Below the pieces are notes generated by a model that made no database searches, was not told the DNA's origin, and worked only from the letters and a program-made list of their open reading frames with translations. A stretch of 64,000 bases of DNA. It comes from Flavobacteriales bacterium. Lineage in GTDB: Bacteria > Bacteroidota > Bacteroidia > Flavobacteriales_F > PHOS-HE28. Where the stretch lies: the NCBI GenBank assembly GCA_016719225.1, contig JADKAN010000003.1, forward strand, positions 1 through 64,000. The letters are read 5' to 3'. Shown here piece after piece: positions 61,579-64,000 of this stretch. A program made the translations under genes and the position numbers. Positions within the stretch are counted from its first letter, which is position 1, and every line of letters begins with the position of its first letter.

Positions 61579-62991
61579 GTGGACCGGACGATCGCCCGAA
61601 AGTCGGTGTTGGTCCTCGGACATATAGCGTTTGTTGTGCTCTTCATCCTCGCCTGGGAGAATGCTTTTCTGCGTACATCATTCGGAGACACGGCATTCCA
61701 AGTATTCAAGTGGGTGAACAACCCTGATTGGACCGTTGAGGCCCATCGCTATTCGGCCATCCTGCCACAAGCGACGGTAAAGTTCTTACGGCTGTTCAAT
61801 GCGCCACTGCCTGTGCTACTGTTGATCGCTTCCGTGGCCCATGTGCTTGTGGCTTACGCCGTGTTCCTTGTGTGTCTCCTTTGGTTGAATGCTCCACGGT
61901 CCGCTATGGCTGCGGCGTTGGCAGCCGTGCTGTGTACGAGGCTCACATTCTATGGACCGGTTTTAGAGGCGAATTATCTGTTGTGCTATCCTTTCCTCTT
62001 TTTCGGATTACTGGAGCGAGGAGGCAAGACAAACACCGGCATTCAAGGTTGGATCGCTTTGTTCTGTGCAGCAGCATGCACGCTATTGGTGCATCCGCTC
62101 GGTTGGCTTATACTGCTTTTCGGCGTGGTCTACCTCTGGTCTTTGGGACAACTACAGCGTAAAGTCGCTGTTGTGGTCTGCGCAGGGCTTTTCATCGCAG
62201 CCGGAACGGTACGCTTGGTTTTCCCTCCGACCGTGTACGAACAGGCTCAGTACGCCCAACTCGAAAATTCATTTGCGTCCTTGGGTCTCGGCACGAAATG
62301 GGCATCTTGGGACTTTCTGTTCGGCCATACGTTCACGTTGACGACGAATTACTTGCCTGCCTTGGTGGTTTTCGCCATTGTTGTGGCCATGCTGGTGTTG
62401 AGGAAGAACTGGAAGTCCGCGATTGTACTGATAGCCGGTGTGCTTGGCTTTCTTTTGCTGGCCTTGGTAACCTTCCGGTCCGGAGACACTGCGATCATGA
62501 TGGACCGAGCGTTTCTACCCGTGGCGACATTGATAGCTCTTCCGGCGGTTTTCCTTCTTTGGGATCTGCGAGGTCACCGAGCTGGCATGGGCATCTTACT
62601 CATCGCGCTCGTATTGTTCGTCAAACTTCGTGATATCTCCTTCGCGTCGCGACCGGCTCAAGAGCAATACTCACGCACCGAAAAATTGCTTGAAGACATG
62701 CGCGCTCGCTCTGTAATTAAAGCGGAGTTGAGCATAGGGGAATTGGAACGCAGGTCCATCGATGTCAATTGGCCAATTCCGTACACCGCGCTTCTTATAA
62801 GTTCGATGAAGGGGCCGGTCAACTCCATGACTGTGCGAATCGATCAAGACTCTTTGGGTCTAACAGAAGAAACAGCGGGACCCGTGGTTGGGCTTGAACT
62901 GGAACAAGCGACCTCAGTGTTGGACACGTGTTACTTCCGGCTCCCCCAGACACCATACATTCAATTTCCGATCGTCTCCCATGTCCCTTGA
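61579..62991 (+). CDS. polytopic membrane protein of unknown function
   Basis: A 470-residue protein with a GTG start four bases after the propeller gene and about ten membrane helices (GHIAFVVLFILAWENAF, VLLLIASVAHVLVAYAVFLV, GWIALFCAAACTLLVHPLGW and others), then a soluble tail of about 120 residues. The overall plan (helix pairs, aromatic loops) is like glycosyltransferases of the GT-C type, but I cannot see a firm DxD or related motif. The last 11 bases overlap the next gene. Confidence 0.6.
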   Translation: MDRTIARKSVLVLGHIAFVVLFILAWENAFLRTSFGDTAFQVFKWVNNPDWTVEAHRYSAILPQATVKFLRLFNAPLPVLLLIASVAHVLVAYAVFLVCLLWLNAPRSAMAAALAAVLCTRLTFYGPVLEANYLLCYPFLFFGLLERGGKTNTGIQGWIALFCAAACTLLVHPLGWLILLFGVVYLWSLGQLQRKVAVVVCAGLFIAAGTVRLVFPPTVYEQAQYAQLENSFASLGLGTKWASWDFLFGHTFTLTTNYLPALVVFAIVVAMLVLRKNWKSAIVLIAGVLGFLLLALVTFRSGDTAIMMDRAFLPVATLIALPAVFLLWDLRGHRAGMGILLIALVLFVKLRDISFASRPAQEQYSRTEKLLEDMRARSVIKAELSIGELERRSIDVNWPIPYTALLISSMKGPVNSMTVRIDQDSLGLTEETAGPVVGLELEQATSVLDTCYFRLPQTPYIQFPIVSHVP

Positions 62992-63691
62992 AACAACCCT
63001 GATCCCGTGGCTGCTCGGCATCCACGCCACGGCCGGCGGGATCGCCTTGGTGGTTGCGCCCATGGCGATGTACGCCCACAAGGGTGGCGACTGGCACCGA
63101 CGCTGGGGGAAAGTGTTCTTCTACGGTATGATCGTGGTGTGCGCTACGGCGATCGCTTTGGGCATTCTGCATCCCCAGAATTTCTGGTTGGCGCTGGTGG
63201 CGGTGTTCAGCTTTTACCTGGTGGCTTCCGGCTACCGTTCCCTTTATCTCAAGAAACTGCATAAAGGCTTGCGTCCGGCGAAATTGGACATGGCCCTGCA
63301 GGGTATAGCGGGCGTGGTGAACGGGGGCCTGCTGATCTGGGGCTTGGCACACCTCATCCTTGGGACGGTGAACACGCAGGCCATCCTATTCACCGTGTTC
63401 GGGCTGATCGGCTCTTTGTTGGTAGTGAACGGGGTGATGAAGTTCTTCGGTCCACGGCACGACAAACGGGAATGGCTTTACGGCCATATCGCTGGGTTCA
63501 TCGGCGGATATATCGCTACGTTATCGGCATTCTCGGCGGTCAATCTCACCATGATCGATCCGGATTGGCTGCAGTGGCTTTGGCCAACGATCATCGGTGT
63601 CCCGTTGATCTTCCTAACGATCGGCAGGCTCAAAGGGCGGTTCGCGAAAGGCGAACGGTTGCGGACGTTCGCGGAGGTGCGGATCAAGTGA
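62981..63691 (+). CDS. membrane protein, DUF2306-like
   Basis: A 236-residue protein with about seven helices. The start IPWLLGIHATAGGIALVVAP and the HKGGDWHRRWGKVFFYGM loop, with histidines near the membrane, resemble DUF2306-type heme/quinone-like membrane proteins. The C-terminal half has GHIAGFIGGYIATLSAFSAV. The start at 62981 lies inside the end of the preceding gene. Function not established. Confidence 0.65.
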   Translation: MSLETTLIPWLLGIHATAGGIALVVAPMAMYAHKGGDWHRRWGKVFFYGMIVVCATAIALGILHPQNFWLALVAVFSFYLVASGYRSLYLKKLHKGLRPAKLDMALQGIAGVVNGGLLIWGLAHLILGTVNTQAILFTVFGLIGSLLVVNGVMKFFGPRHDKREWLYGHIAGFIGGYIATLSAFSAVNLTMIDPDWLQWLWPTIIGVPLIFLTIGRLKGRFAKGERLRTFAEVRIK

Positions 63692-63700
63692 GTTGTTATT

Positions 63701-63870
63701 CACCACGGAGGCACAGAGGCACGGAGGTTTTCTGAGATCGAAGCCTCGGATACCGAATAGAAGTGTGGGTAGAGGAATAGGAGATCGCGGCCGCGGACAT
63801 TACCGTGCATTCGTTCCCCATAACCGTTCCACACAAGATCCGCATTTCTCCGTGCCTTCGTGCCTCTGTG
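63701..63870. repeat. dispersed palindromic repeat
   Basis: CACCACGGAGGCACAGAGGC at 63701 and CGTGCCTTCGTGCCTCTGTG ending at 63870 are imperfect inverted copies bracketing about 120 bases without a gene. The same GAGGCACAGAGG-type text appears in fragments near 9680 and 57450. It looks like a dispersed intergenic element. Confidence 0.65.
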
Positions 63871-63903
63871 ATGAACCATCCAAGCTCCTTACTTTGTAGC
63901 CTA

Positions 63904-64000
63904 ATGCAGAAGTCCGTTTTTTCCGTCGATGTGGAAGAGTGGTTCCACATTCTTGACGTGCCCTCCACGCCCGCGCTTGCGGAATGGGGTGCACTGGAAT
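63904..64000 (+). CDS. polysaccharide deacetylase, N-terminal fragment (window edge)
   Basis: The last 97 bases open with MQKSVFSVDVEEWFHILDVP, typical of NodB-type carbohydrate esterases of exopolysaccharide loci, where the aspartates of SVDVE bind metal. The remainder is outside the window. Confidence 0.75.
   Translation, partial: MQKSVFSVDVEEWFHILDVPSTPALAEWGALE

Noticed and set aside
1..64000. CRISPR array or complete prophage
   Set aside because: No regularly spaced direct repeats of 24-40 bases and no phage structural genes are visible; the tandem 157-bp units have no spacers.
1..64000. Ribosomal RNA genes
   Set aside because: No stretch resembling 16S, 23S or 5S rRNA was seen; the only RNA gene with clear support is tRNA-Leu.

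Overview
The window looks like a piece of a Bacteroidota genome, most likely a high-GC Flavobacteriales-type organism. Secreted proteins carry type IX secretion C-terminal domains. Many genes are preceded by the Bacteroidota -7 element TAnnTTTG, often with TTG or TTTG about 19-20 bases upstream. Lipoproteins, DPP III-like (M49) peptidases and DPGPG beta-propellers are typical of the group. From about 6 kb onward the DNA is GC-rich, densely packed and mostly intact. The first 6 kb is visibly AT-rich and foreign in character.

Region 1 (1-6.3 kb) reads as a decaying integron-type cassette array. Four blocks (about 73-1164, 1283-2731, 3055-3924 and 4043-5525) each start with GTTANNNG/GTTAGNGG and end with a matching or near-matching reverse complement, separated by roughly 133-180 bp imperfect palindromes resembling attC sites. 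All cargo genes are on the minus strand: a zinc-type alcohol dehydrogenase, a VOC lipoprotein plus an AraC regulator, a GIY-YIG/EVE-like nuclease, and a secreted choloylglycine-hydrolase-like Ntn hydrolase. Each carries frameshifts, which could be decay or homopolymer assembly error. A 157-bp GC-rich repeat sits at two cassette junctions (three copies), and the C-terminal remnant of a tyrosine recombinase lies beside the array.

Region 2 (6.3-11 kb) holds a broken small membrane protein, an Nramp metal transporter fused to a universal-stress domain and translationally coupled to a DtxR/MntR regulator with a probable operator, and a CynX-type MFS exporter. Region 3 (11.1-18.4 kb) is the most striking chromosomal locus: a tightly overlapping operon of acyl carrier protein, two KAS III-like enzymes, a short-chain reductase, an acyl-AMP ligase and a crotonyl-CoA carboxylase/reductase-like enzyme, converging by 4 bp on an MBOAT O-acyltransferase. 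This is a candidate uncharacterised acyl-chain pathway.

Region 4 (18.4-28 kb) has a T9SS beta-propeller protein, pyrD, HMG-CoA lyase, an XRE-S24 repressor-like regulator with palindromic operators, a large C25-like secreted protein and a sialidase. Region 5 (28-35.5 kb) is an ilvE-D-B-N-C-A operon preceded by an Ile/Val-rich leader peptide and a terminator, which together look like a transcription attenuator.

Region 6 (35.5-64 kb) is mixed housekeeping and envelope functions: lipoproteins, an HD-domain protein, two M49-type peptidases, tRNA-Leu(CAG), an M23/LysM peptidoglycan hydrolase split by a frameshift, a transglutaminase, a PlsC-GNAT aminolipid synthase-like fusion, a WD40 protein, an ABC transporter whose permease is fused to an M1 peptidase, a second-type DnaE polymerase, a metallophosphoesterase truncated by a decayed membrane-protein gene, another T9SS propeller protein, two membrane proteins and the start of a polysaccharide deacetylase.
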